From assembly GCF_014334135.1 (NCBI RefSeq), contig NZ_CP060497.1, forward strand, positions 3,286,001 through 3,350,000: DNA of 64,000 bases, in the 5' to 3' direction. How positions within the stretch are numbered: position 1 is the stretch's first letter; the number at the start of each line of letters is the position of its first letter. The position numbers and the translations under genes are program-made. Source of the stretch: Olivibacter sp. SDN3. GTDB lineage: Bacteria; Bacteroidota; Bacteroidia; Sphingobacteriales; Sphingobacteriaceae. This document shows, in pieces, positions 50,976 to 60,377 of this stretch. The notes under the pieces were generated by a model. The model made no database searches and was not told the origin of the DNA. It saw only the letters and a program-made list of their open reading frames with translations.

Positions 50976-51683
50976 ATGCCTAAACTCAAATGGATAAACG
51001 ATCAGGACTTAAACGATGCGGTAACAAAAATTTTAACAGTTGCACAGAAGTCCAAGGCTAACGTTAAGTCCAAGTTTTATAAAAATGTTCTAGACCCATT
51101 TTCAGCAATGATACAAATCTGCGGATATGATATTGATTACGAGGAGTGGGTCTTATCAGAAGAGACTAGACAAGCGCAGAAAACCCTGCAAAACCATATT
51201 GGTAACTTCCATCAGAATATTTTGGGAAGTGTACAAGGGTGGAATAATCAACGTACAGGCAAAATTATTGACTTGGTGTCGGAAGAAAAAAAAATTATCG
51301 CAGAGGTCAAAAATAAGCATAATACGGTAACGGGTGGGAAGCTGTCCGATTTATATTATGATCTAGATAAGTTGGTTTCTCCCAAAACGAGTATATACAA
51401 GGGTTATACAGCTTATTACGTTACCGTTATACCCAAAGTTCCTATTAGGTCAAATATACCATTTATACCTTCAGATAAAAGCAAAGGTGCCAAATGTCCA
51501 ATTAATGAGAAAATCAGAATAATAGATGGCGCAAGTTTTTATGAGCTTGTTACGGGTGACAAAAACGCTCTTTTTGATTTGTTTAACGTATTGCCCGAGA
51601 TTATTTCAGATATTATCGGTAAGCCGATAGATGAAATGGGAAGGGAGGGGCTAACTAAATTTTTTGGTTTAGCCTACGGATAG
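50976..51683 (+). CDS. Eco47II-family (Sau96I-type) restriction endonuclease
   Basis: A 235-residue type II endonuclease. The blocks FYKNVLDPFSAMIQICGYDI, NFHQNILGSVQGWNNQRTGK and IIDLVSEEKKIIAEVKNKHN contain the nuclease site (Asp, then ExK) as in Eco47II relatives, whose known members recognise GGNCC. The C-terminal half (PINEKIRIIDGASFYELVTG) fits as well. The family is paired with m5C methyltransferases, like the one next door on the other strand. Recognition of GGNCC here is inference from the family. Confidence 0.82.
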   Translation: MPKLKWINDQDLNDAVTKILTVAQKSKANVKSKFYKNVLDPFSAMIQICGYDIDYEEWVLSEETRQAQKTLQNHIGNFHQNILGSVQGWNNQRTGKIIDLVSEEKKIIAEVKNKHNTVTGGKLSDLYYDLDKLVSPKTSIYKGYTAYYVTVIPKVPIRSNIPFIPSDKSKGAKCPINEKIRIIDGASFYELVTGDKNALFDLFNVLPEIISDIIGKPIDEMGREGLTKFFGLAYG

Positions 51684-51764
51684 GAGCAAGTCCAAATTAC
51701 TCTTCGTGGCATCTCAGTGTGTAAAATAAGTTTGGTAACCAATGGATCAGTAAGACCTATATTA

Positions 51765-52409
51765 TTATTTCCTTTTAATCTCTTTAATCCAAGAGAAAAC
51801 AACCTCGAAAGCATTGAGCATAGAGATACCTGGTAGTAAAAAATTTGCGATACTAATCCATATCCAATATTTTTTAATAAAACTAAGCTGTGCGTCTACA
51901 AACTCCTTACGAGTGGCGGATTTTTTTCCATATCTATGATTTCTGAATGACGTGCTGTCGTTATCATCATAATACCCTGCAGTTAAGATGTTATGAATTT
52001 TATGCCCCATCACGAAGGTGCTGCCTATAGCAAGGAGAACAATTATAGCCAATAATATAGTCACATCAATTGAAAAATTCAAAAATAGCTGCGCAGCTAT
52101 TGTAGTCCCCAAGATTTGGTTAGCCACACCTAACCAAATCATAAAGAAAATTAGAAATGGTGCGATAAAGAGAAAGAATCCGAGCGCAAAACATGTTTTG
52201 TGAAGAGGATAAAGGATCAGAACTTCAATATGAGACGCTGCTGGATGCACATTTTTTAATGACGTTGCCGCGATGCTTGTTAGAGACAGTAAGCCCAATG
52301 ATGCTACCAAATACTTTACTGGAGAATTTACAAAATTCAGGAATATCAATGAAAGCACAAAAATGAATGAAGCGACAAAAATAGGTAGGTTTAGGGTTTT
52401 CATAAACAA
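51765..52409 (-). CDS. Integral membrane protein of unknown function
   Basis: A 214-residue protein with about five hydrophobic segments (LPIFVASFIFVLSLIFLNFV, YLVASLGLLSLTSIAATSL, CFALGFFLFIAPFLIFFMIW, VTILLAIIVLLAIGSTFVMG, and WIWISIANFLLPGISML). The cytoplasmic loop contains YDDNDSTSFRNHRYGKKSAT. No family is recognised. It is separated by about 450 bp from the small membrane genes upstream on the same strand. That interval contains a remnant and a tiny frame starting at 52667 (MAKDSLYSVIGGKAYPFECE), which is probably a relic. Confidence 0.7.
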   Translation of the reverse strand: MFMKTLNLPIFVASFIFVLSLIFLNFVNSPVKYLVASLGLLSLTSIAATSLKNVHPAASHIEVLILYPLHKTCFALGFFLFIAPFLIFFMIWLGVANQILGTTIAAQLFLNFSIDVTILLAIIVLLAIGSTFVMGHKIHNILTAGYYDDNDSTSFRNHRYGKKSATRKEFVDAQLSFIKKYWIWISIANFLLPGISMLNAFEVVFSWIKEIKRK

Positions 52410-52713
52410 TTTTTATTGGATTTTACTAATGTATAAATTTTTATTAGATTGAATAATAGTTGTTTACAATTGGGAGAGTGGCTTGCGTTATTCCGGGTTT
52501 CCGAAATACGGGAAACCGTAATATCATCTTCCTGTTTCCAAATTAAATCTGATATTATATCTAGTATTCGAAATCTTCTATACGCAGCTTAGTTCTATTG
52601 TTACCTCTTCACATTCGAAGGGATACGCTTTGCCGCCAATTACAGAATATAGGCTGTCTTTTGCCATAAGTTTAGGTTTATGTTTTTGGTTATTCTATTT
52701 TACATCATTCGTC

Positions 52714-52877
52714 TCATTTAATATCATTTTCGTACAATTCCTTAAACGCTTCGCTAGTTTTACCAATAGCTTTTTCGATTAATAGGAGCTCATATGCTTC
52801 CGGGGCATCTTTTCGGTAATATAAATTCTTCCAATCTTGCGCATCGGTAGCTGCCTTTGCCGCGATTACTTCCTTAA
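52714..52877 (-). pseudogene. Start-less C-terminal coding remnant
   Basis: A minus-strand frame with no start reads IKEVIAAKAATDAQDWKNLY, YRKDAPEAYELLLIEKAIGK and TSEAFKELYENDIK, then stops. It is helix-rich and protein-like; the family is not recognised. It begins inside the 3' end of the PLDc_N-like gene in another frame, so a deletion or frameshift at that gene's end is possible. Confidence 0.45.
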
Positions 52878-53090
52878 TTTATTTTGATGCCTTATTTTCT
52901 TATTTGCAAATAGATAAATTAAACATCCAAATACCGGAATGATCAGGATAACAGTTAGCCAAGTAATACGTTGTGTCGAGGTCAATTGAGGATTATTAAT
53001 ACATTGGTAAATAGTATAAAATCCCACTATTGTAAACAGGACAACGAATATTATTTCTGGTGTACCAATATTTAAATAGTTTAATACCAT
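52866..53090 (-). CDS. Small PLDc_N-type membrane protein
   Basis: A 74-residue protein with two hydrophobic helices around IGTPEIIFVVLFTIVGFYTI and TWLTVILIIPVFGCLIYLF. The layout is that of the phospholipase D-nuclease N-terminal (PLDc_N) domain, often found alone as a small membrane protein. The role is unknown. It starts 4 bp after the 75-residue gene upstream and so is probably co-transcribed with it. Confidence 0.78.
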   Translation of the reverse strand: MVLNYLNIGTPEIIFVVLFTIVGFYTIYQCINNPQLTSTQRITWLTVILIIPVFGCLIYLFANKKIRHQNKLRK

Positions 53091-53094
53091 GAAT

Positions 53095-53322
53095 CTAATA
53101 TTTCAGATGCTTCCGCTTTGATAATTGCAACACAGCCGAAGCTGCGATGGACGTCCCGATTGCCCAAATGGTTTCTGTTACTGCGTTTCCGACACTCGAT
53201 ATAATAGTTCTATTTTTATTATGCTCCATATGATTTTCCTTTCTACGGCTGAAAAATTTCAAAATAATTAATATTAATACTAGGACAATCGGAACCAAAC
53301 CACCGCTGCTTAAGCCGGCCAC
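53095..53322 (-). CDS. Small membrane protein of unknown function
   Basis: A 75-residue protein with an N-terminal hydrophobic helix (GLVPIVLVLILIILKFF) followed by RRKEN, a polar middle, and a second hydrophobic stretch (IWAIGTSIAASAVLQL). There is no recognisable domain. It is located 24 bp after the XRE gene and before the PLDc_N gene, so all three are likely one transcript. Confidence 0.65.
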   Translation of the reverse strand: MAGLSSGGLVPIVLVLILIILKFFSRRKENHMEHNKNRTIISSVGNAVTETIWAIGTSIAASAVLQLSKRKHLKY

Positions 53323-53346
53323 TTCTGAGAGTATTATCCATATCTT

Positions 53347-53730
53347 TTACTTTGCTTTCTCCTTTTTATATTTCTCAACAAAATCTCTCAAAGTACTGAC
53401 GAATTCTGGATTATTTATCTCTTTCTCTTCGCTTTTAGCATCTTTCACTTTTACTTTTTTGGGCATTCCAGTTTGCAGCAACCTTTTGTATTCCTTCTGT
53501 AGTGCATCAGCTAAACCAGTAGATTCTCTTTTTATGGAAAGAATTAGATTGGTGTTGTCAATTTCTAAAATATCACCAATATCATCTATTTTATTTAGGC
53601 TAGGCTGATATTTATTGGAATTCCATTTGCTTATCGTTGTGTCTTCTACGTCGAGATACAGAGCCAAAGCAGCAACTTGCAACGAACTTTTATTCAACTC
53701 TTCCTTAATATTGTTAATTTTTTTAGCCAT
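53347..53730 (-). CDS. XRE-type helix-turn-helix regulator
   Basis: A 127-residue protein. The N-terminal HTH is VAALALYLDVEDTTISKWNS, NKYQPSLNKIDDIGDIL, with the recognition helix at TTISKWNSN. A basic, Lys-rich C-terminal part (PKKVKVKDAKSEEKEIN) and a final helix follow. It heads the small membrane-protein operon and may regulate it. There is no toxin-antitoxin partner that I recognise. Confidence 0.78.
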   Translation of the reverse strand: MAKKINNIKEELNKSSLQVAALALYLDVEDTTISKWNSNKYQPSLNKIDDIGDILEIDNTNLILSIKRESTGLADALQKEYKRLLQTGMPKKVKVKDAKSEEKEINNPEFVSTLRDFVEKYKKEKAK

Positions 53731-54357
53731 TATTTGAGATAAAAACTTGCATTATATAGCAGTTATTATTATATTTGTATCTAATAAATAAAGCGACACT
53801 TAACGAGTAAGTGAATCTACTCGCAACGATGTCTCTCAATTTGGAAAAACCGTCAATTTTTGCCCAAGAGAGAACCGTAAGGTCGCCCTGTATATTTACT
53901 GGAATGTTCTATCTTTGTTGATAAACACCAGTATGGGCGTCTTTGCGTTTGAACTTCTATGGGCACCAATAAATCCGAAGGGTTTATTGAAGAGGTTGCT
54001 TGACGGTTTCCTCCAAAATAGAAGGAGCAAGGACTGCCTCACTGGTTTGTGACGGCCTAATATTTCTAACTCCTTACGTTGTAGACATCGTTATCATAAC
54101 CAGATATTATGAAAACGATTTTACCGAACCGACGCCACATCCAACGGCCAAAAACTCACGCAAGCAAGCCTTGCACAATGCCTCGCGCACATGCAAAACC
54201 ACTTCAAAATCCAATAATCCATATCATCACAGCACCAACCTAAGTCCGTAAAACCTTTTCTTATTTTCTTCCGAAAGTGCTAATTCAATAGCGCTAATGG
54301 GTAGATTATATCTCGGATTCTTCTTATTAAAAATACCTAAATCTAATTTACAAAAAC
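53731..54357. other. Gene-poor interval before the second SusC gene
   Basis: Contains a plus-strand -7-like box TATCTTTG at 53910-53917, and 15 bp later a 39-codon frame (53933-54052, MGVFAFELLWAPINPKGLLK). I do not recognise it, and it may be a relic. Otherwise no gene or hairpin. The right part should hold the SusC promoter. Confidence 0.35.
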
Positions 54358-57300
54358 ATGAAGGTTTACGTTCATAGGGGATACCTATGTCTCAAATTTA
54401 AGCTTTATAAGTATATACACAAAATAAAGTTTCTCATTTTTTCACTAGGGGGTGAGGTCAACAAATTTCATACACGAAATGGCTTTTTTAGCGAACGAAA
54501 TGAAAGTAATATATACGGAAAAAAGCAAAGCACCTATGAGGTCAGAACTACATTATTAAAAAATAACCGAAATGGCGTAAACCATGGCCAAAATGACAAG
54601 TGTAGCTACCGAAGTGCGTTTTACAGCTACCGAAAAATATTAGCGTCAAAGCCTTTGGCGCTGAAAACAACTGGTTTTCTAATCTCCTTGTTCTGTGTTT
54701 GTTTGGCCCACGCCCGGCAGCAGGATGAACCGTACCGTCTGCGAGGGTCGGTATCATCCGCTGCCACCGGCGTGGCTTTGCAACGGGCAACGGTTAAAAT
54801 TACAAGTACAGGCAAAACGGTCACTACAAATGAAGATGGTACGTTTAATATGGTCACTAGGGATTCGGCTGGAACCCTCCAGATCAGTTACCTGGGATAC
54901 CGAACAAGGGAGTTAGCGTTTAGTAGACAAAATGCAGGTCCCTTTAATATAGCTTTGGGGAGCGCAGCAGAGCTGGATGAGGTGCAGATCATCGGTTATG
55001 GCCAAACAACAAAGCGGTTTAATACCGGGAGCGTATCCAGCGTCACAGCAAAAGAAATCGAACAGCAACCGGTAACGAATGTTTTATCTGCCTTATCTGG
55101 TAGAATGCCCGGGGTCTTCGTGCAAACAACCAATGGTCTGCCGGGAGGAGATATCAATATTCAGATCAGGGGCACGGGGTCAATAAGTGCGGGAGTCAAT
55201 CCTTTGTACATCGTAGATGGTGTTCCTTATGAACAGGGTGCAATTGGCAGAGGCTCTGCTTTGGATCGAGGATCTATAGCGGGGGCCGTAAATCCCTTTA
55301 ATACCTTGAGCCCGAATGATATCGAATCTATTTCTGTACTGAAGGATGCGGATGCAACGGCTATATATGGTAGCAGGGGTGCAAATGGCGTAGTAATAAT
55401 TACAACGAAGAAGGGTGCGGGAGAACAGACAAAAGTAGACGTCAATTTACAGAACGGTTTTTCAACAGTTGCAAATAAGCCGAAGCTTTTGGATATGGAG
55501 CAATATCTGAACATTAGGAGGGAGGCATTTGCAAATGACGGAAGGGTTCCTTCTAATGATCCCGCTTCAGCTGATTATGCGCCGGATTTAACAATTTGGA
55601 ATGCAGATAGTACGACTGATTGGTTTGATTATATGCTGGGGAATTCAGCGCAACTAACAAATGCGCAGGTGTCACTTTCCGGTGGAAGCACCTACACAAA
55701 TTTTATAGCTGGTGCAAACTTTCGTAACGAATCTAATGTATTGCCGGGCGATAATAAATATATCCGGTCTGGTATCAACTTGCGATTGACCCACGCCTCG
55801 AAGGATGGTAAATTTAATTTCAACGTCTCAACACTGGTAAACAACGATGACAATCGCTCAGCTAATCCATCGGGTAGTATCTGGTCTAATATATTGCTGC
55901 CACCACACTTTCCTGTATTTGAGGAGAGTGGTGCTTATAACTGGTACATCAGCAATCCAATTGCGCAGTTACATGCAAGAAGCAAAGTGAAAACGGGTAA
56001 TATTTTGGTAAATACATTGGTCAGCTATAAACTTTTTGAGGATTTGAAATTGCAGTTAAGTGCCGGCTATAATAAAATTAGTATAGATCAAACGCAGCTT
56101 TTTCCTGAAGTTGCACTTTTTCCCGGGTCAATAAATTATACCAATTTCGGCCAGAATTCCACGGAGTCTTATATCGCAGAACCACAGATAGATTATAAAA
56201 AGGATTTCGCACAATCGAGGTTTGCCGTCATGCTGGGGGGAACTTTCCAAAGTAGTCTTCGAGAAGGGGTATTTATAAGGGCAGAAAACTTCGCCAATGA
56301 AAGCTTGATGGAAAACCTTGGCTCGGCAGGTAATGTACCTACACGTACCAATAGCTTCATTCAATATAGGTATGTATCCATGTTTTCCAGAATAAATTAT
56401 ACCCTTAGAGATAAGTATATCCTCAATGTCTCCCTTAGAAGGGATGGCTCTTCTCGCTTTGGTCCACAGAGCCGTTTCGGAAATTTTGGCTCTGCCGGTG
56501 TCGCTTGGCTGTTTGGAGATGAAGCATGGCTGAAAGACTTCCTGCAGATGATGAGTTTCGGCAAATTGAGAACGAGCTATGGCATTGTAGGAAATGATCA
56601 GATAACGGATTATCAATACCTGTCTACCTACAATAACTCGGGATTGATTTATGAGGGGATAGCAGGTTTGGCACCTTCACGCATAGCGAATGAGGATTTT
56701 CGGTGGGAGAAAACCCACAAATTGGAGTATGCACTGGAACTGGGCTTTCTGGATAATCGACTTATGGTACAGATAAACCGCTATCGTCACCGCAGTAGTA
56801 ATCAGTTGGTGAATTACGCTATTCCTCGGATGACGGGATTTTCTTCTTATCAGGCAAACCTGCCAGCAGTGGTGGAGAACACTGGATGGGAGTTTGAAAT
56901 ACAAAATGAGCATATAAAGAGCAAGAACTGGCGTTGGAGTTCTACCTTCAACCTTACCGTACCGAGAAATATATTAAAGGAGTTTCCGGGTTTAGCACTT
57001 TCCAGTTATGCCAATACGTTGGAAGAGGGCTATGATATTAATCGAATATACGGGAGGCGCTTTTTGGGTGTGGATGCAGAGACGGGGATAGCTTCATATG
57101 CTTACCACGAAAGTAATATCTCGGTACCTTACAATTTTTACACTCTTGGCAGGCGAACGCCGCATTTTTATGGTGGTTTAGGCAATAGCTTGACTTATAA
57201 AAGCTGGTCACTAGATGTGCTTTTTCAGTTTGCTAAACAGACGACGGCCGGCGGCATCTTTTATAGCCCTGGTTGGAGAACCAATCACTATGCTATAGTA

Positions 57301-57627
57301 GCAAATAGGTGGCAATCGCCGAGTGATGAAACAGAAATGCCAAGAGCAAGCACATTGAATGATGCCTATTACAGCACTTCTTCTGCCAACTATTTTGATG
57401 TGGCTTATTTAAGGCTCAAGAATCTTGCTCTTTCTTATACGATGCCTTTGGTTTTTGCCGGTCAGCAGAAAGGCTCCTTACGCATCTATTCTACAGGGCA
57501 GAACCTCCTGAGTTTCTGGAATGACGAATTGCCTTTGCTGGATCCCGAGTCTGGAGCACTCTCCAATTCGCAAAGGAATATTCCGCCGATGAGATCGTTG
57601 GTGTTTGGTTTTCAGTTAACCCTCTAA
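54358..57627 (+). CDS. SusC/RagA TonB-dependent transporter, without STN domain
   Basis: An outer-membrane transporter. The clear protein starts around residue 95 (SKPLALKTTGFLISLFCVCL, a signal peptide). It continues with the carboxypeptidase-like domain (LRGSVSSAATGVALQRATVK) and the plug (DEVQIIGYGQTTKRFNTGSV, then SISVLKDADATAIYGSRGAN). A beta-barrel ending in LVFGFQLTL completes it. The first 95 or so residues of the frame look like translated noncoding DNA and contain no Met after the first. The true start is therefore unclear: an alternative start codon or a frameshift near 54600 is possible. SusD follows 10 bp later. Confidence 0.88.
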   Translation: MKVYVHRGYLCLKFKLYKYIHKIKFLIFSLGGEVNKFHTRNGFFSERNESNIYGKKQSTYEVRTTLLKNNRNGVNHGQNDKCSYRSAFYSYRKILASKPLALKTTGFLISLFCVCLAHARQQDEPYRLRGSVSSAATGVALQRATVKITSTGKTVTTNEDGTFNMVTRDSAGTLQISYLGYRTRELAFSRQNAGPFNIALGSAAELDEVQIIGYGQTTKRFNTGSVSSVTAKEIEQQPVTNVLSALSGRMPGVFVQTTNGLPGGDINIQIRGTGSISAGVNPLYIVDGVPYEQGAIGRGSALDRGSIAGAVNPFNTLSPNDIESISVLKDADATAIYGSRGANGVVIITTKKGAGEQTKVDVNLQNGFSTVANKPKLLDMEQYLNIRREAFANDGRVPSNDPASADYAPDLTIWNADSTTDWFDYMLGNSAQLTNAQVSLSGGSTYTNFIAGANFRNESNVLPGDNKYIRSGINLRLTHASKDGKFNFNVSTLVNNDDNRSANPSGSIWSNILLPPHFPVFEESGAYNWYISNPIAQLHARSKVKTGNILVNTLVSYKLFEDLKLQLSAGYNKISIDQTQLFPEVALFPGSINYTNFGQNSTESYIAEPQIDYKKDFAQSRFAVMLGGTFQSSLREGVFIRAENFANESLMENLGSAGNVPTRTNSFIQYRYVSMFSRINYTLRDKYILNVSLRRDGSSRFGPQSRFGNFGSAGVAWLFGDEAWLKDFLQMMSFGKLRTSYGIVGNDQITDYQYLSTYNNSGLIYEGIAGLAPSRIANEDFRWEKTHKLEYALELGFLDNRLMVQINRYRHRSSNQLVNYAIPRMTGFSSYQANLPAVVENTGWEFEIQNEHIKSKNWRWSSTFNLTVPRNILKEFPGLALSSYANTLEEGYDINRIYGRRFLGVDAETGIASYAYHESNISVPYNFYTLGRRTPHFYGGLGNSLTYKSWSLDVLFQFAKQTTAGGIFYSPGWRTNHYAIVANRWQSPSDETEMPRASTLNDAYYSTSSANYFDVAYLRLKNLALSYTMPLVFAGQQKGSLRIYSTGQNLLSFWNDELPLLDPESGALSNSQRNIPPMRSLVFGFQLTL

Positions 57628-57637
57628 TTTATTGAAG

Positions 57638-59017
57638 ATGAAATTATTTAAGAACGTACTATTTATAGCTTTTTTAGCAGGCGCATCCTTGACGGGATGT
57701 AATAAGCTGATTGAAATAAACACACCCAAAAATCTTATCACACCGGAAGAGGTGTTCAATGATTCGGTTTCTGCACACAGTGCCCTAAGTAATGTATACG
57801 CATATATTGAACGTAATGTAGATCCGAATTTGAACAAGTACCTGAGCCTATACGTAGATGATCTCAACCATAATGCGTCTAATGTGCAAGCCGAAGAATT
57901 TTTTCGCAATAGCATTTCATTGGATAATGGCTTAAACCAGAACATCTGGTCTTCCTTGTATAGCGTGATCTACCAATGTAATGCGATAATTGAGCACATG
58001 GAGGGGATTTATAATACGCCAACCCTCTTTAGTGATATGGTTCAAAATGAAGCCATATTTCTACGGGCTTTTGCCTATTTGTACCTCGTAAGCATTTATG
58101 ACAATATTCCATTAGTCTTGGAAACGAATGTAAATATTACCGCAGTGCTACCAAACAGTACAAAAGAAGAAGTTTATAGTTTCATCATAGCTGATCTTCT
58201 TGGGCTAAAAGAGCGCTTGGAAGCTGTCTCGGACACGGATAACAGAACCCATGCAGACAAATGGGCTACCAGCGCATTGCTCGCTAGAGCTTATTTGCAG
58301 CAGAACGAATGGGAAAGGGCAGTCGAACTCTCAACTGAGGTAATACAGTCCGGAAGATTTGAACTCAACGGCGATGTGAATAATGTTTTCTTTTCGGGAA
58401 GTAATGAAACAATACTTCAATTCTGGACGCAAAATGATTTTATAAGCGATGCGGCAAGTTTACTTCCGTCAAATACAAGTGTTGCGGTGATTTATGCACT
58501 TTCCGATAGTTTGGTAACTGCTTTTGGTAAAAATGATCTACGGAAAGCGAATTGGATAAATACCAATGAAGTGGCGGCAGACAGTCTAATCCTCTATCCT
58601 TATGCCTTCAAGTACAAGAACAGAAATACAAACACTTACGGACAGGAATTTTTGGTGGTGCTCAGACTGGCAGAGCAATTTTTGATTCGTGCGGAAGCTA
58701 AGGCACATCTCGGTCAGTTGGATGGTCCCGAAAGCGCATGGGAAGATTTAAATAGGATAAGACTACGTGCAGGATTGGAATCTTTTCAAGCGGGCAACAT
58801 ATCACAACCTGAGCTTTTATTAGCAATTGAAGAGGAGCGAAGAAGAGAGTTCTTCATGGAATGGGGGCACCGCTTCATGGATTTGAAACGCACAGAAAGG
58901 CTTTCCGAGGTTGTGAAGCGGCACAAAGGTAATTGGACAGAAAGGGCTGTCAGATTCCCGATACCTCAAAATGAAATAAGTTTTAACCCAAATTTAAAAC
59001 AGAATGAAGGATATTAA
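57638..59017 (+). CDS. SusD/RagB-family lipoprotein
   Basis: About 459 residues from the ATG at 57638 (MKLFKNVLFIAFLAGASLTG-C, a lipobox). SusD-like N-terminal block INTPKNLITPEEVFNDSVSA, TPR-type helices, and the C-terminal RagB block LRLAEQFLIRAEAKAHLGQL plus EERRREFFMEWGHRFMDLKR. It partners the SusC gene directly upstream in surface binding and uptake. Its end overlaps the TlpA gene start by 14 bp, so the three are one operon. The substrate is unknown. Confidence 0.92.
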   Translation: MKLFKNVLFIAFLAGASLTGCNKLIEINTPKNLITPEEVFNDSVSAHSALSNVYAYIERNVDPNLNKYLSLYVDDLNHNASNVQAEEFFRNSISLDNGLNQNIWSSLYSVIYQCNAIIEHMEGIYNTPTLFSDMVQNEAIFLRAFAYLYLVSIYDNIPLVLETNVNITAVLPNSTKEEVYSFIIADLLGLKERLEAVSDTDNRTHADKWATSALLARAYLQQNEWERAVELSTEVIQSGRFELNGDVNNVFFSGSNETILQFWTQNDFISDAASLLPSNTSVAVIYALSDSLVTAFGKNDLRKANWINTNEVAADSLILYPYAFKYKNRNTNTYGQEFLVVLRLAEQFLIRAEAKAHLGQLDGPESAWEDLNRIRLRAGLESFQAGNISQPELLLAIEEERRREFFMEWGHRFMDLKRTERLSEVVKRHKGNWTERAVRFPIPQNEISFNPNLKQNEGY

Positions 59018-60377
59018 ATTAGATGCTAATTGCTATGCGAAACGCTTCACGACGGTTCTGACAGGCTTATTAATGATGATGACAGCATTTGCGCAAAACG
59101 AACTTAAGGAATTAAACGTTGGAGACCAGCTGCCTCCAATAATTATCAGCGGTTTGCTGGGGAAAGAAGCGGATTCCGCACAGATGGAAAAGCTATATCG
59201 TCAGGGCGGGCTCATTATAAATTTTTGGGCAACTTGGTGTGCGCCGTGCAGGAAAGAACTGCCGCTTCTGGATAGTTTGGTAAAAGAAACGGATAACAGG
59301 TTGAATGTACTATCCGTTACGTATGAGGATGAGAAAAAGGTCAATACTTTTTTGGATCAACTGCATAGCCCACTGAACAATTTAACTTTTGTAGTAGGCG
59401 ATACACTCCTCCAAAAATATTTTCCTAACCGTGTGCTTCCTCATAATGTATGGATCAATAGGGATGGTAGAGTGGTCAATATTACGGGTATTGATGGAGT
59501 TAACAGAAAGAATGCGTCGGACCTGGTGAACAATCAATTAAAGGAATTGCCGATCAAGACGGATGCTATCGGCTTCGATATGCGTAAGCCTTTCCACACG
59601 ATGGATTCCTCCTATATTTACCGTTCTATCTTTACGGGATATGCGCCGGGTTTGCCTGGAGGGTTTACTTATAAAACAGATACCCACCCAACGGAAAGGC
59701 AAATCAAAAGACTATTCGGATTTAATGCCTCACGTGAACAGATGCTGTGGAGGGCAGTAGGGCAAATGGTATTGAGGAGAAATTGGTTTGACTTGATGGA
59801 GATTCATACAAAAGATTCCACACGTTTCTTTTGGCCAAACGAGTGCCCGGAAACATTCGAAAAATCGAAATACAAAACTAAAGCCGAATGGGCAAAGGAA
59901 AATCTTTACTGCTACGAAATAGAACTACCCAGAGCCGAAGTGGATACAGTATTCTTTAAGAACGTCATACAAGATTTGCAGCGGGCTATGAACATTAGTA
60001 TTCGAAAGGAGTATAAACCGATTTTATCTACGGTGATAAAGATGAAATACAACAATATGATTTCTCCAACTACCGTGAAAGATACCTCTTACATCACATT
60101 AACAGAAGGGGGGCTGATAGCGAAGAATGTAGAACCCTTGCAGCTCTTTAATTTTTTAAATGAGAAGGTTAAAGCCAATTTGAATAGTGTGCCTTTGGAT
60201 GCTCCTTATGCAGATGAAACAGCTATTCCTTATCACATTGATGTTGACCTGACATTTGAAGGTACAATTCCCAACTACGACACCATGAAAACATTATTGG
60301 AAGTCAAATATGGGTTTGTTTTTGAAACGAAATACCGCAAGCGTGAGGTAACGATAATAGAAGATTTAGCGGACTAA
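59004..60377 (+). CDS. TlpA-type thiol-disulfide protein with a long uncharacterised C-terminal domain
   Basis: A 457-residue periplasmic protein. A signal sequence is near MMMTAFAQ, and the thioredoxin domain (about 35-185) has FWATWCAPCRKELPLLDSLV and the cis-Pro part RVLPHNVWINRDG. The following 270 residues are unusual for TlpA. They include MLWRAVGQMVLRRNWFDLME, LPRAEVDTVFFKNVIQDLQR, and a beta-rich end (VDLTFEGTIPNYDTMKTLLE, VKYGFVFETKYRKREV) that faintly resembles the DUF3738 ending. It probably serves the SusCD pair, perhaps as a disulfide partner. It ends at a 14-bp inverted repeat. Confidence 0.85.
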   Translation: MKDIKLDANCYAKRFTTVLTGLLMMMTAFAQNELKELNVGDQLPPIIISGLLGKEADSAQMEKLYRQGGLIINFWATWCAPCRKELPLLDSLVKETDNRLNVLSVTYEDEKKVNTFLDQLHSPLNNLTFVVGDTLLQKYFPNRVLPHNVWINRDGRVVNITGIDGVNRKNASDLVNNQLKELPIKTDAIGFDMRKPFHTMDSSYIYRSIFTGYAPGLPGGFTYKTDTHPTERQIKRLFGFNASREQMLWRAVGQMVLRRNWFDLMEIHTKDSTRFFWPNECPETFEKSKYKTKAEWAKENLYCYEIELPRAEVDTVFFKNVIQDLQRAMNISIRKEYKPILSTVIKMKYNNMISPTTVKDTSYITLTEGGLIAKNVEPLQLFNFLNEKVKANLNSVPLDAPYADETAIPYHIDVDLTFEGTIPNYDTMKTLLEVKYGFVFETKYRKREVTIIEDLAD

